Shown: in pieces, positions 34,959 to 49,030 of the stretch | Layout of the letters: the number at the start of each line of letters is the position of its first letter | How positions within the stretch are numbered: position 1 is the stretch's first letter | Assembly (NCBI GenBank): GCA_027574665.1 | Contig: CM050649.1 | Coordinates: forward strand, 68,724,150 to 68,788,149 | Reading direction: 5' to 3' | Length of the DNA stretch: 64,000 bases | Origin: Rhynochetos jubatus | Lineage: Eukaryota; Chordata; Aves; Eurypygiformes; Rhynochetidae | The notes under the pieces: model-generated | The model's database searches: none | What the model saw: the letters and a program-made list of their open reading frames with translations, nothing else | Told to the model about the DNA's origin: nothing | Position numbers and translations under genes: made by a program

Positions 34959-37900
34959 AGTCATAAGGCTGCAGTATGAGCCTGTAAAGTCGATAGCAAG
35001 GGTAAATTAGCAGTCTCAGATCCTATTCTAGTTAAAAGGGGCCAGTTCTAGCCTGATTAAATATGCAATGTCACAACAGCCAGTGTGATGACACAGAATG
35101 TAAATCAGGGTAAAAAAAAAAATCTGTAAAAGGCAATCCTTTTTCTGTTCTTATTTCTGTTTTCTGATTCTTACATACTGCTTATTCTAGCATTTAAAAT
35201 GTAAAAACCCTACATTTATTATATCCTTAAATTTTTTTAATAGTATATACAGTAGCAATGACATTGTAGCGATAATATTTATTACATTTTAGATGATGGC
35301 AGTCTTATTCAGCTATCATCAGCATTATATCCCACAAATTCAAATTGCCTTGGGGACATCTTTTTACCTTCATCCTTACAATTGTGTGCTGTATTTCTAC
35401 AGTGCTTATGCTTGAGATTTCTCAGGCTTTTTAAGTGGAGTTTCCTCTGTATTTTGCATTCTTATTTATTCTGTCTCTTCTTCTAGCACAGTAGTGGTCA
35501 GATCAGAGGATAATGAAGATTTGGCTCGAACATGATGTTAGTTCAGAAAAAGATCGTTAATGGGAAATGCTGGAGAGAGTTACTGACAACTAAGAAAGTT
35601 TTCCACAAAAGATTATATATCATCATCCAGAGTTTGTTCAGGAAATTTGGATATTCATTTTAATTTTACCTTCTCTTAATGTCACCCCAGATGAGATTCA
35701 TGTGATCCACACATCCCTCTTTCTTCTTATTCATCATCATGACAATAACAATTTCTCTTTCATACTGGTTTAGAGGAAAACAACTTGATTCACATTTGTG
35801 TGGGTGAAGGGAAAGACAAGTCAGAGATGAGTTTCTCACTGGGCCATGAGTTCTGAGGTAGGTCTGCACTTTCTGCTGCTTTTTGCCACCAGTTCTGATG
35901 TGGCTTCTATGAAGATTGTGCATCCTCTACTCCACATTTCCTCCTTCTGTCCAGCAGTTTCATGGTTTCAGAGCAAGAGATATCATGACGGGTCATGACT
36001 GTGTAGAGGGAGGTGGTCTCGTAGGCAGAGAGTCAGAGATCTCATATCACACTGAGAGGTTTAAATATCAAGATGGAGACCTTGAAGTGGATAAATGTGG
36101 CAATTTGCTTCGCTAAGCAGACATTCTGTTGTATTTTCCCCCATGTGGAGCTTTTTCAGGCCACACGGCTTAATTTCTGGGTCTGAGTTGCAGTAATGCA
36201 GCCTGGAGGTCACTAATGCAGGGATAACTGTACGGTATGATTACTGTGGAGATTGCCACCTAGCTATGACTCCAAGGGAAAGGAGGGAGCAACGTGGCTT
36301 ATTTGGACACACAGTAGTGTCAAGGAATCGAAAGGGGTCTGAAAGCTACACATGGTTTTCCCCAGATATTTATGTACCAACTTGAAGGAAGAGTTCATTT
36401 AAAAATAAATAATTATGTTAAACTCACTATTATTATAAGGAGCACCTACAGCTATTATCTTGGAATATGGAAAAGTAAAAGTATTTGTCCTCCTTTTTTC
36501 ATTTTATTTTTTGTACATTTTTCAGAATTCTGTGCAATTTATTTTTGCTGTTCTCCTCTGGCCGGTACATGTTCTCATTCTAATTGTGCAGGTCTTAGAA
36601 ATACAAGCCGGTATGAGGAAGAAAATATTTTCTCTGTTATTTTTCCAGTTGGAAAATGTGATTCTCCAAGCCATAAACATTACTGAGAAGTTGCAGTCAA
36701 TTATAGTATTAAAGCTGTATTTTAAAGACTTTACAGCCATCACAATGACTGGACTGCATTCCAAAGCTGACAACATCTTTTCATAGATTGTTTTCAAGAA
36801 GGTAACTGTGGTAAGATTTGTAAAAGCCGTTCTTCTGAAGATTTACAGGAGGGGGACACCAAATGTCTGAGGTAGACAATAATCTTCCACATGACCTTAT
36901 ATCCTGTAGCTGTTTGGTTTTGGGGAATGCAGAGAAGAGGAAAATATATTGATTGTAAGAATGTAGTGAGGATGTCTGTAACTTGTAGAGTCCCATACAG
37001 TGCAGCTGGGAGTCTCCATCAGGATGTTTTGACTCATTACTCTAGGTCTTCATCAGATGATGGAACTAATTTTTTTTTTCATCAGCTGATTAAGATTCAA
37101 GATAATGAGTTGAAACATGCCAGAAGTAATTCCCTTCAGGACTGGAGATGGGATGTTAACTTCCATGCATATGCACACAGAAGAAACCACAAGAAAAATA
37201 GCCTCCCCGGGTTCATTTAACCAGTGAAAAAAATGAGTTTTACATGCATTTAAGACCCAAAAACCAGCCCCAAAAACCAGCCCCAAACTAAAGGACTGAG
37301 AAGACTATCATATTTCTAGCAGAATAGGAGAGTAGACAAGATAGGTAAAGGAGCAACAGTAAAATACAGATGGGGAGGAATTATTGCATGTGGATCAACA
37401 AAGAACCTAAGGAAACATAAATTCAAAGTATTTGGGGCTTATTACTAAAGCAACAAATATTCTTCAGAATGCTTTTGATCTTTTTTTTCCCCTGCCTTGA
37501 AGCAAATGTATGTAAGCTTACAGCCATGGAATTTTTTTTGCAAAAACTTCTTTGACTTCTTTTGCATGTTTACCGTGCTGCTAAGCATTGACTTTGTGAA
37601 AGCAAATCTTTCTATCCAGTTCGAAAACCTTTGCGGTCGATATACACAAATGCCACTACATGTTTTCTTTGGGAAACACTTGAAATACTTCCTTCTTATA
37701 TCATTCTATGTGCAATTTGAATGAGTGGTTTTGGTTGTTTGTTTTTTTCACAGGGCCAGTTTTTTAAGCTGAACAGTGGGAGGGAAGGCAGATAGGAAGA
37801 GACAAGCAGGACTTATACTGGGGTTGTAGTCTGACCAACAGTTCAGTGCTCAGTTACAGTTAATGGGGTGAAAAGCTGTGATAAGGCATGTGATCTGAAT

Positions 37901-38749
37901 AGTTAATGTACTATTCCTACAGCTAGCCAAAATCAGGGCTTCCTAAATGTAGTTTATTATTCCAGAAGTTGAAAAAGGAGTAGTCTCATGATACGAGCCA
38001 AGCTTTTTTAACCCATCCACAGAAATGTCAGTATTATTTTAGCAAGTGATTCATAATATCTGTAATACAAAATCTTGTATTTTGTATATTGCATTTTATA
38101 TAGTAACTGGCAAATTACAGTATAGCATAAACTGAGAGTTAATGATTTGTGCTGCATATCATGGCTGTGATCCCAGCATCTTCAAACCACAAGGACTGGA
38201 AGTATGTAGCAATTTTAAATGCAAGCCTCTGTTACCAGAAAAGAGGCTGAACTCTTACATGTATGATTAAGGATCACTTCTCCCGGCAGTATGCAGCTGA
38301 TCCTCATGTTTCTAAAATAATCTTCTTGTTGGAACACTTTGTTAGAATTGCATACAAGGTTTTGGAAAAAGGCAAAGTGCTGCAGAGCTGAAAATATTTA
38401 TTTTTTGCTTCTCTCCCCACAGATATATCTATCCTGTAACAATTTCTAAGCTGTCAGCTTCTGCAGACACTATCAGTAGGTATATTAGAGAGCAGGAACT
38501 ACTACTATTGTGCAATTTACAATGCACAATTGAAGCAGAGCAATTGTCGTACAATCTATAAAGACCTACTCATAAACGTCTTCAAAGAGGGTCTTAATTG
38601 CTGCATGATTTACTACATGGAGAATACCTTCTCTTTTGTGTTTGGAAGTATTTTGCTGCAGGAGAAACCTTTTTAGCCAGGCTTTTATAGGCCAGTCTTT
38701 GCATTGGTAGCATGCATTTACTAGCTGTATAATTGGTGGCACAGTTCTT
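34959..38749. other. Unique non-coding sequence, no gene seen
   Basis: AT-rich, with frames of at most 109 codons and no domains. A two-copy 13-bp tandem (CCCAAAAACCAGC) lies at about 37,256-37,288. No repeat family recognised. Confidence 0.5.
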
Positions 38750-39200
38750 CTATCATAAACATTGTTATCAGTTAATTAAACTTGAAATAGAGCTTTGTTC
38801 CACAACATGTTTTGTCAGATTGTTTTCCTTATTTATTTATCATCATAAAATTTTATTTTATGACTGGCAGCTTCTCAGCCCTCCAATAATAATATAAATC
38901 AAAACAAGATTTTAGTCTTCATGCAATTTCCTTTTGGTCTCAAAATATGAAACCAGATGTTTTTGGCATGCTAAAGATGCTTTTCATCTTTTTTTAGATT
39001 CTTTCAATGCAGTCAAAGTAAATGCATTTTTAAAACCAACTTATGAAAGTTAAATTTCCTTTGTTCGCCTGGGTGTAGTCTGGTTTGCATTGATGCAGCA
39101 GCAATGAGAGACCTTCCAGATAACACACAGAATGCCATTGAAGAATTACACATGTGTGTCTCAAAGCTCAGACAGCAACAGGAATTGTATTAATAGCAGA
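38750..39200. promoter_or_regulatory. Possible conserved non-coding element
   Basis: Non-repetitive sequence with many TAAT/ATTA and ATGCAA-type words and a mix of motifs often seen in vertebrate developmental enhancers, for example GTTAATTAAAC near 38,770 and TTTGCATTGATG near 39,085. No coding frame and no repeat match. This is an impression from composition, not an alignment. Confidence 0.2.
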
Positions 39201-39238
39201 TCAGTAGATTTATATTATAATTTAAAACATTATGAACC

Positions 39239-39261
39239 TTTTTTTTTTTTTTTTTTTTTTT
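39239..39261 (+). repeat. Homopolymer T23
   Basis: An uninterrupted run of 23 T (an A run on the minus strand). The minus-strand sequence preceding it shows no poly(A) signal or known element, so it is treated as a simple repeat. Confidence 0.93.
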
Positions 39262-42200
39262 GCTAAGCTAAAGGGCTTAGCAAGCATCTAAAGGAAGATT
39301 GGACTACAGGACAACTGTGTATCCTGCAGTCTGTAAACAGTGGCTAACCTACAGTATCTGGTCGAATATCTAGCAGCCTTTTTCTGAGTTGAAACAGCTT
39401 TTTTTATGATGCCCTAACGAATTGTCATCAGTATTTCCTTTAAGCAGTGAATATCTTTTCAACAGACATTAGATCTGGGCCTAAGGCTATTACTAAAGGA
39501 CCTAAACATTCCCAGGTGGGCCCCTCTTCAATAATAACAGCAGCCTTGAAGGGATTTACTGATATTGTAAAGAATAAGAAGTAATAAACAGGAACTGGAG
39601 CGAAGTGGGACGCTTGCTATGAACATTTGCATGCCAGTCCTCAGAATCCTCTGTCCTATCAAAATAATTCTGATTTCTAACCTCTGAAAGCAAATGGAAA
39701 GGCTTTTGCACCGTGGTGTGTTCGGGGGGGTGGGAGGCCTGGGAGGACGGTTTGTCTGCATTACAAACTGGGAGTGCAGACGGGCTTGGCTTCTCTGCAT
39801 CAGCCTCGACCTCTGAACTCAGTGCAAGAAGTAAGCAGACATTTGCCATTAACCCTGCTCTGATCTCAAGCATTGGAAAAATAGTAAGTTTCATAGTGAG
39901 ACTAAACATTCTCAGTCCCACAAAACTGTAAGTGAATCTGAGTGTTGCACATATTACAAAAGAGATGCATATTTGCCTGGTTTTGGCATCTGTTAAATCT
40001 CTGAGCCTTGTTTATTCAGGAAAAATAAGTTGAGGAAGAGATATGTTACCGAAAAAGAAAAAAAATAAGCCTGAAAAATGAAATTACAATAAATGTTATC
40101 ACTCTAACTGGTCACGTTATTTACTTGTTAGGATTCTTTGTTTTCATTTTTGGTGAATTTACTGAAACTTTTTATTTCTTCTGGTTTTTTTAAATCAAAT
40201 GAGTAACTGTAAAAAGACACAGGTATAAAATTAATTGCATATGAATTTTATTGAAGAAATTTACCACATAAATGTGGTGCTTTTCCTATTCTGAAAGTAC
40301 ATCTTGACTCCTTACTTTAGTGTTTTCCCTATTTGTATTTATGAATTATAAAAAATAATTAGGAGCTAGGTCTAGGGTACAAGAGGTTGGCTTTCCAAAT
40401 AGGACCTATCCAGTGAAGAAAAGACCAATGTGCAAATATTGTGTTGGGGAAAATCTAGTCAGGAGAGAATCCAGAGCTGTCTGAGAGGAACATTTTTGTT
40501 TGACCTTGGAAGAAATTTTGGGGAGGGAGAAGGGAAATCATATTTTTAGATGTTCAGTTCCTCAAGATGGAAGATGAAAGGTCCCAGTGAGCAAAGCAAA
40601 AGCTCAGAAATGCAGCTGCTTGGCTGTGGGTTAATTAACAGAAAAAAATATAAGGAGAAGTGGAAGAGAAGGTAAATGTGGACAGACTGGCAGTTTCCTA
40701 AGACCTTTGATTTTCAGTGCTTTTATACAAAGGATGACATTTAAATAAAACAGTGTTTAGTGACTGCCACTTCTTTTTTTCCCTGTAAGAGTCTTATGGC
40801 CACTAAGTTCTTATTTACTTAGAAAAGTGTTTGTAAGAAAGAAATTAGGAAGAAGCATAACTGTTTGGGGGAGTTTAAGTAAAATCTGTATGAATGCAAG
40901 CATGGATGATTTCATAACGTGAACACTGTACACGCAGTAGGTGCTTACTGGCTTCTGGCTTTTCTTTGCAATGAAGAAATGCATCCATAGCAATGTCTGG
41001 AAACAAGAAACACACCACTACCTAGCACTGTATGAAGCTTCAATTATTTTTTCCGTGGACCGCAGGCCAGGACCAGATCATCTACCATCCTGGGAGCAGC
41101 TGGAAATACATGTTTGTTTACTTTTTTTCCCCTCAAAAAAACAACTGCATTAGTTATCATCTGTGTGATTGTAGTGATGAGTAAGCACCTTCACTGCCCA
41201 TTGAGCTTTAAATATTTTATCTATCTTTCATCTCCCCACTTTTTTGTTGCCCTATACAAATTCCTCTATTGAACCAAAGGAACCAGCAGTGTGCAGACAG
41301 ATTCAGATATAAGAAGTTCCTCCTCTCCCATGTTGACATGGGAGGATATTTGGATATGTAGGATATTTTCTAAGTACTCCCATATTGGCCTTTTTTCAAG
41401 CTAATCATGGTGTATCAAATAAGAAGCAAAGAGTGTTACTTGTAGCTTTCTGCATGTGTCACCTACATTTTTTTGCATACATCACCAAGCTGTACGGCTT
41501 TATTTGTTGGAGTGGTTACTTTCTGCTTTATTTTGCAAATGGTGCTTCCAAGTCGTTACCTTGTCCCCCTGAACTCACTGCTGTACCCCATGCAGCACTG
41601 TCTCTAGACCTGTGAATAACATCATAATTTGATCCTATATTTTAATATGAAGATATAATCAAGTACAGCCATGTTTCTGGTCATTAGTGTAAAGAAAATC
41701 CTGTAGGGAAAATGTGTATGGGTTGGAGCCATCGAATGGCTGCAAAACCTCAGAAAGAGTTTGCTCAGTTTACGAAATGTTCCATTAAAATCCTGCTAAA
41801 TGCACACTGTTGAGATTTGACATTAACCACCTTCATTCATCATAATAAACACACAAATTTTCCACTTGGAGTATCAAATCTGTTTTTTTAATAAGAAACA
41901 ACTATGTTTATCACAGTTTTCTGAATGCATTGCTCAGATATCAGACTAGATACATATTGTTTTGATATTGTCCAGAAGATGTATGTTTTCTTTCTCTAGT
42001 CATTTTTTTCCATTTTGCAAAAGTCAAATAAAACTTAACAAATACCTCCTGCCACGTGGTGGTAGGTCAGATACCTGTGTTTTATAAATCTTTATGCTGA
42101 GAGTTTATGACATTTTAATCTTAGAGCTTCATTCAACTTGATGGTTTTGGCAGCAGCCAATTATGACATTAAACAGTTCACAGAACTTAACCTAAGACCT

Positions 42201-45200
42201 AAAATTATATAATTTTTGTAATGACTGATTTGCACCTCTCCCAGTTCATTTGGAGCAATTCAGTTCAAAAGTCTTACCCTTCTTAATTACTCCCTTTTAA
42301 TTTGATGCTCCAATGTCTCTCTATTTCTCTACAGTATCTACTTATTATAAATTATCAATCAAGAAAAAAAAATCCAAACTGCAGGCTTACAGAGTCTATA
42401 TGATTGTCCATATATATGCTATTAGAAAAAAAAAGAGTGGAAAATTGTTGCTGTTACTATAGAGGCCAAAGACCAAAATGCATTTTTTTCACTGTATTAT
42501 ATTATTTTAAAGTGTGATGAAAGAGTTATTGCATTTGTGCATTCACAGTATGAGAACTATGAGATTCGAGCAGATAAAAGACAGAGTCTGATGTTGCATG
42601 CCTCAATAATAAAATCCTGAACACTGGCTGATGCTTAGGCCTTTCCTCACGGTACAATATCCTCCCTGTTTTCCTCTGTCCTGAAGACTCAGGGACTCCA
42701 AAAGGCTGTGCTGGGCAAGGAGTCAAGCTGAAGAAGAGTAGAGTGTTGCAGGTCACTTGGAGTAGATGATCATGGCTGAAGCGCCCCTGACAAAAGTAAA
42801 AGGGAGAGGAAGTTCTGAGTGGGAAAGTAAGTAAATGAAGACAAATTTGCTGAAACCACAGAAACAGTAAAGCAGAAGCAAAAGGATTTGTTTGAAGTTG
42901 GGAGGTAAGAAGGAGGGTTGGAAAGACTAAGCCACAGAATAAGTGAGGGCAGAGGAAGACATACAGTTCCATGAAACTTAGAGCAACAGCACAAGATGAA
43001 GAGAGAAAAAGAGGTACACCCCAAATTAGAAGATGCCGCTGCCAGAAGAGACTTTTCTGTAACACTACAGATTTACCTACCCCCCTCTTCTGATGCTTAA
43101 ATTCACACCCTCTTTTCTGAGCAGTGCCCATCCAGATTTTGCCAAAACAGTTGGAGTTATTTTGAGTAATCAGATTTTAAAACCAGCTTTACCCTAAACA
43201 GTTTATATGGCAGTGTATACCTTTGTTATAAAATAAGCTGCCTGGAAAAGAAGACGTAGAGGTAGCTTGTTAACAATGTAGAAGGAGTTGTAATGCTTTG
43301 CATTCTGAAGTAACAACTTTATAGTACCAGCTTTTCACATGTGCTTCAATAGGATTTGAAACCCGGTTTGAACATCTGCAGTGCACAGTTTGGCAGATCT
43401 TGGGTAAAATATATGGCACCTTGTATAAAATAATGCAGTGTCTCAAGTACCTGCGAGGCATACTGAGGAGAGAGAAAACCCCCCTCGTTAAATATTTACC
43501 ACTTGAGTCCTGAACATCTGCAATTAGCTAAGAATGGTGATGTCAGTGGACACTTCCCAAGGTTAGCTGCTTCAATATTTGTACAGATCTAATCTGAAGT
43601 CTTTTTCTTGAGAAGAGGAACACATCCAAACTCAACAAATTGTCATTGACAAATGACCACAGCAGTCTAAGGATAAAAGAAGGGCAAGTATTCAATAGAG
43701 AAAGAGAACATGAACATGAACATTAACAGAATAAACCTGACCTAGTTAGTGTGTTTAACTCTGTGTGATTTCTTGGACTTGGGTTATTTATTAGCACGTA
43801 GAACTCAGGATTTTTGGATAATTCTCACAATTTAGACACCAAGCAGCTGCAATTTAACTGCGGGTGGGTTTTTTGGTTGTTCGTGGGTTGGGGCTTTTTT
43901 TTCCCTCTGAAAGGGTGAGGAAGATTCTCTGTGCATTAGGATACAGGAGTACAATTGGGTGCTTTCCAGGTGGCATGCCACTCTGTGTTAAACGGCTCAA
44001 TTAGTGAGTCTCTTTCTATTTTGGTTGCATCAGTTTTGCCAACCGTATGCTTTATTGTGGAAGGGACAATGCCAAAATGCCCCAGCCTCATGGCCTCTAT
44101 TGCACTGCACACAGAGCCAGGACATATGAATACGAACGAAAAAAACCACTGCGTTTTCCACCACCAGCTGGTAACAAAAGGCTCAGCGTGGACGCAAGAG
44201 GCGCCTTACCGGAGGCTGTTGGATGAGCAGCAGAGACGGTCTCTGAAGGGCTCACCTGGGCATGGCACCTGCACAGCTGGAAGGAAGAGGCCACAAATCA
44301 GCTGCGGGGTGTTAAACAAGAAGGGGCAACACGAGGGCAAAGCAATGATGCCAGTCCCTACGAAAACAAACCTGGTAGCCTAACAATGAGATTTGGGCTT
44401 GGAATCATTTCTAGCCAGAGCCTTTCAGCCTAGATGAAGAAATCTAGTTTATTTAAATTAGCTGACATAACCACGTTGCTCCTCATCTGAGCCCAGCCTG
44501 TATGAACTTTTGTGTTTAGTTGTCAGCAGAAGAAACTTAGACCTCTGGTTTTTGACACCAGTTCACTGATCAACCAGATGTAGACAGACAAGGACAAATA
44601 AGAAATCCAGGTGGCGTATGGAGCATAGATGTGTTTCAGATCTCATAGCTCTAGAGTTTGAGCTTGCTGCAGTTACCAAGACTGTTAAGGAACATAAAGA
44701 GAAAGGCCTTTTCTGTTTGGAGATAAGCTCATGGAGGCTGTTGCCCATTTCTGTAACTCAACGAATCAAATATTCATGATATTAATAATGAAACAGTTTT
44801 GCCATTTTGGCAATCATGCAATATAGTCAGTTTTTAACTTGTTAGAGCTGCAATGCCTGCTGTTTTTTTCAAACAGGGTTATTAAAAAACAAAATTCAGA
44901 TACAGTTTTAAAATTTCAATATATTTAATGTATTAAGGCAACTTGTGTTTAAATCTCTTTCTAGAATGAAATTAAACAAAACAGGAACCAAGAAGAAACA
45001 AACAAAAAATAACATGAAAAAGATAGAAGAGAAAAGAAACAATTTGTTCCCTTTATTGTTTGTTTGTGGAAAACATCTTTTGCCAAATTCCTTTGAGAGT
45101 GTACTGCACACTAGTCAACAACATGTATATATATCTCTCTTTGTGTTATAAAATGCATATGTGTATAAAACAAAAGATTCTTATAACTCACCAGTTTTGA

Positions 45201-46019
45201 TCACATTTTCAACCATTTGCTACATAATATTTCTCTATACCACCTATGAAATGCTAGACTTCAAAATGTCGTGCAGTATTTCTTCTCATATAAATAAAGT
45301 GAATTTTGTTACTGTGCATAACTGTTTGTAATATAAAACTCCAAATTTTAAATGTCAAATGGGATGATGATTTCATTAAAGACTGCACCAGACTGCCCAT
45401 ATACTCTATTGATAGAGCATGAAGTCTATAGAACCATGGATCTGTGGGATGATATGCTGAAAAGAAGGCAGATTTAATTTTCTTTCTTTTCAGTGTTGAC
45501 TGTTTTCTTTCTTTTCACTGAAGCTCAGTGTAGTTAGCAGTCTATGTAAATATGCATTTATTCTTAAGGCTCATATTTAATACACTTAAAAATCTGTTTT
45601 TCTAGTATATTTAGTAGAAAGTACTGTTATTGGACAGTAGCATATAAGTAATGATATTCAAGAATTTTTTCCCCAGCTATCGATTTTTAAGAAAAAAGAG
45701 GGGAAATCCAGGTATTGTGCTACTGACAAAACAACATGCAGTTATTTGAGGGAGGAGGGTCCCTCTATTAGGAAGAAAAATACTTTAATTAGAAGAAATA
45801 TGTTAATTTCAATAGCGTATTCTTCATATCTCTGCCCCCAAAAATCTTTGCACACACCTACAATCTTTTTATGGACAGTACAAAGGAGGATAATAGATGC
45901 CTATAAAAGTAACTAGTGAAATTCTGCATTAGGATAATCTGTCACCCATTTCCATTTTTTCTGAAGAAAGCAAGCATAATCAAAAGCCTAAATGACAAAG
46001 AGTTGACAGTAAGATTCTG
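39262..46019. other. Unique non-coding sequence, no gene seen
   Basis: Includes the second-longest frame of the window, 201 codons at 42,526-43,131 (minus), whose conceptual product is Leu/Phe/Ser-rich with no recognised domain and looks like chance. A small CpG-enriched patch lies at 44,120-44,380 and overlaps a 142-codon frame (43,955-44,383, plus), also unrecognised. No repeat family seen. Confidence 0.5.
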
Positions 46020-46560
46020 TAGTAAATGATTCCAGAGTCGCTGGCCTGCGGAGATGCTGAAGAAGTCCCCAGCAGACCTGATTAATTCCAGTTTCTCCAG
46101 CTGCCAGGGGAGCAGAGGCTAAGCAGTTTCACAGAGAGGAGCCTATTACCACTACTAGGCTGAAATAGATCTAATCAACTCACAGCCGCTCAAAAGAAAA
46201 CTTTACAGGTTTAGCTCACTAAGGCAGTGCTTTAAAATGATGACTACAAAGGATCATGGGAGTCTGAAAGCATTTAGTCTTTATTGCAGCTCAAGGAAAT
46301 TTTCTGCTGTGGTTAGGCCATGCTAATTTACTGAACATGACAATGCCTCCCAGATTGTATGACATCATTTCAATAATGGCCCTGGTCCTCTTAGTTAAAT
46401 GTTTCTACTATTAATTTTTTTATTCTAAATCATTTATTGGAATACCACCTATCTCGGGATTAATTAGTTTTACTGTTCCATATCTATGGGCTAGCCTGCT
46501 TTATCATTCAATTTGAATGATGATGTTGCATAATTTGCTGTGGCACTGACAGAAAAATAT
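46020..46560. promoter_or_regulatory. Candidate conserved non-coding element
   Basis: A non-repetitive, low-complexity-free stretch with homeodomain-type words (GATTAATTCC, GGATTAATTAG), GGATCATGG, TGACATCA and a palindrome CATTCAA-T-TTGAATG at 46,505-46,519. It ends with TTGCATAATTTGC, which combines POU- and C/EBP-like words. No frame crosses it. The texture is that of deeply conserved vertebrate enhancers, but conservation has not been tested. Confidence 0.3.
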
Positions 46561-47491
46561 ATTTATATTCTTTTTATTTATTTTTTATTTTATTTTCAGA
46601 GAATGAACTCTAGAAGTACTCTGTACCTCTGCTGTAAATTTTATGGCAGTTGTGTATTGCTTTAAATATTTACTGGGCTTCACAATTATATGGATTTGAA
46701 TGATTTTAAGAACAAAAATTCTAATAGATTGGGGTTTACTTATTTTGACTGACAACAATTATGCATTCAAAACAAAAAAATCCTTCAAAACTTTCTTATT
46801 TACTTTGTTCTTTTATTCATTTGTTGTTGGCTTTTTTAAGTCCTCCAGTCCCCTGGGACAATGTCAAAGCAAAGGAAGTACACATGTAGTTTGTTAGATT
46901 AAGAAAATAATTCCATCAGCCCTTTCTCAGTATTCAATTGAAAAACCTTCCTTAACAGATAAAATCTGCTATTTTAAAAACAATCAATATTTGGAAACTC
47001 TAAGCATAAGAACTTGTATGATACAATAGTGTAAATATGTAGTGCAATACACACAATTCGCTATTTTCTTTAAGGATGATTAATACATTATTATTTGACC
47101 AACCTCCCAGGTGATTTAAGGTAGAAACACACAGCAGAATGGCATTTGGAAAAACAAGTTACTTGTGACCCTGATTAGGAAAGAGGGAGGGTGAACAAGC
47201 AGCAGTGAATCAGGTTGTGAATGTTGGCATCTGGGACTGGGAGCTGAGAGGTCGCTGGAATCTGCCACTGGCCTAAGTATTGTCCAACTCACTGGTCACA
47301 AGGTTACCAGCTGCTCTGTGAGTGATTTGCAATTTGTGGCACAGTGGAAAAATTGCTGTGTGTTGGAAGTAACACTATTTGCATGAATTTTAGCTAAAAT
47401 GGGGGGCTAAAATGCAACAGAGTTTGGAACTCTCCCTGCCCCAGGAGCAAAATGGGTGAGATTTAAGATCTCACAATTGCAAAGCTCCCAG
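46561..47491. other. Unique AT-rich sequence, nothing seen
   Basis: No gene or repeat family. A small inverted repeat, GTGAGAT/ATCTCAC, lies at 47,456-47,474 just before the A24 run. Confidence 0.5.
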
Positions 47492-47515
47492 AAAAAAAAA
47501 AAAAAAAAAAAAAAA
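47492..47515 (+). repeat. Homopolymer A24
   Basis: An uninterrupted run of 24 A. No poly(A) signal is seen immediately upstream; treated as a simple repeat. Confidence 0.92.
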
Positions 47516-47673
47516 GGAAAAACTGAAAACAGAATGAAACTTTTCGGTTTTACAGCACTTATTCCATACAAGAAACATATCCAATGTATCTTTCAACCAC
47601 TGTAAAAATCAGACATTTATCTATCTACTACCAGGTCTTTTTTATGCCAAGAACAGAACTTTTGGGAGTTAAC

Positions 47674-47811
47674 AGGGAAAAGAAAGAAAAGAAAAGAAAA
47701 GAGAAAAGAAAAGAAAAGAAAAGAAAAGAAAAGAAAAGAAAAGAAAAGAGAAAAGAAAAGAAAAGAAAAGAAAAGAAAAGAAAAGAAAAGAAAAGAAAAG
47801 AAAAGAAAAGA
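47674..47811 (+). repeat. (GAAAA)n microsatellite, 138-nt pure purine tract
   Basis: Mostly GAAAA units with occasional GAAA or GAGAAAA variants. All 138 nt are purine on the plus strand. Such mirror-like purine tracts can form triplex DNA. The tract gives artefactual Lys/Glu/Arg-rich frames on the plus strand and Phe/Leu/Ser frames on the minus strand, which are not genes. Confidence 0.98.
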
Positions 47812-49030
47812 CAAGACCATCACCCATATTGCAACAACCCAGTGATCCAGTGCACAGTAGCTATATGAAGAGTCAACTAAAAATAAAGGAAGAGAAGGAT
47901 TTATCCCACAGTGTTTCTTGCATACCTTAAAGCTATTTTAATAACTTACAAAAAAGGTGCCACAAATGAGGGTATGATACTCATTAGCGGCAGTAGTTTA
48001 AGTAATTTCTGGAAGAGAAAACCAAGCAAAGCAAAACAAAACCCTCCTTTATCATTCATTCTTCTTCCCACGAGATTTCTAGACGAATATAGGGGAAAGT
48101 ACATTGTGTAACACACTTTGGACACTGAATTGCATTGGGAACATGAGATGAGACAAGGACCCATTTTTTCAGAGTCCAGGAAAGCTGAAATGAGAAATAA
48201 TGGAGTACTGCGAATGCCAAAAGGTGAACAGTATATCTGTAATTTGTAGATAGTAGAATAATTTAGTTAGGTAGAAGTGAGAACTGCAAGGCTTTTAACT
48301 CCCTCAACTCACTCAGTTGACCTGGATGGGTTGGCTGTAAAAACTGGAATGAACCAGAACCAACAACAGGGGAGACAAGTCAGGAAGAGTCTTGGGATCT
48401 GCATTGGACAAGAATTTCAAGCAACAGCAACATCCCTGATGAAGGTACAGTGCGATGAAAATTTTACCCAGCTGGGACAGACTGTTGGTCCTTGAAGTTG
48501 CTGAGGTTGCAAGAGTGTTAGAGCAGTGGGGATACAAGTTTTTATGGACAGTAAAGGTTCTCTATTCTTTCTGTTCTACTTCTATCAATAGTTATAAATT
48601 GGGAACGTTACTATCCTTTTTGCACCATATGAATCCTTGCTTCTGGTTCATTCTTTTTTTCCTGTTTTGCTAGTTTGATCTCCTCCTGTATTTTATCTGG
48701 TCCTTCTCTGAGCTATCTGAGAAGCATTCCTGTTGATGCTACAGCGTTAGGAAGACACTCAATTCATATTTTTGCTCATTTTAATGGCCTCTCAAAAACA
48801 CACATTGCAGAGTTAGACTGCTGATATTATTATCTCTTCCTGGTGAGTGCCATTGCTTCTCTTCTCACTGTAACTAAAAGGGGATCAATAATCCTCATGC
48901 TTACACACTTGGAGGGAAAGTCTAGTGCATTTTGGTCCACAACACTCCGAAGATTTACATCTATTTCTAGCAATGCCGCTGTCATGCTCCTGCTTCCTGA
49001 GTTTTAAGGTCACCAAGGGAGATGAATAAG
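47812..49030. other. Unique non-coding sequence, nothing seen
   Basis: Frames are at most 74 codons and no repeat family was recognised. Confidence 0.5.

Noticed and set aside
42526..43131. 201-codon minus-strand frame
   Set aside because: Hydrophobic, low-information product with no domain, overlapping frame or splice context; likely chance.
47584..47868. 94-codon Lys/Glu/Arg-rich frame and its minus-strand Phe/Leu/Ser counterpart
   Set aside because: Both are simple translations of the (GAAAA)n microsatellite.
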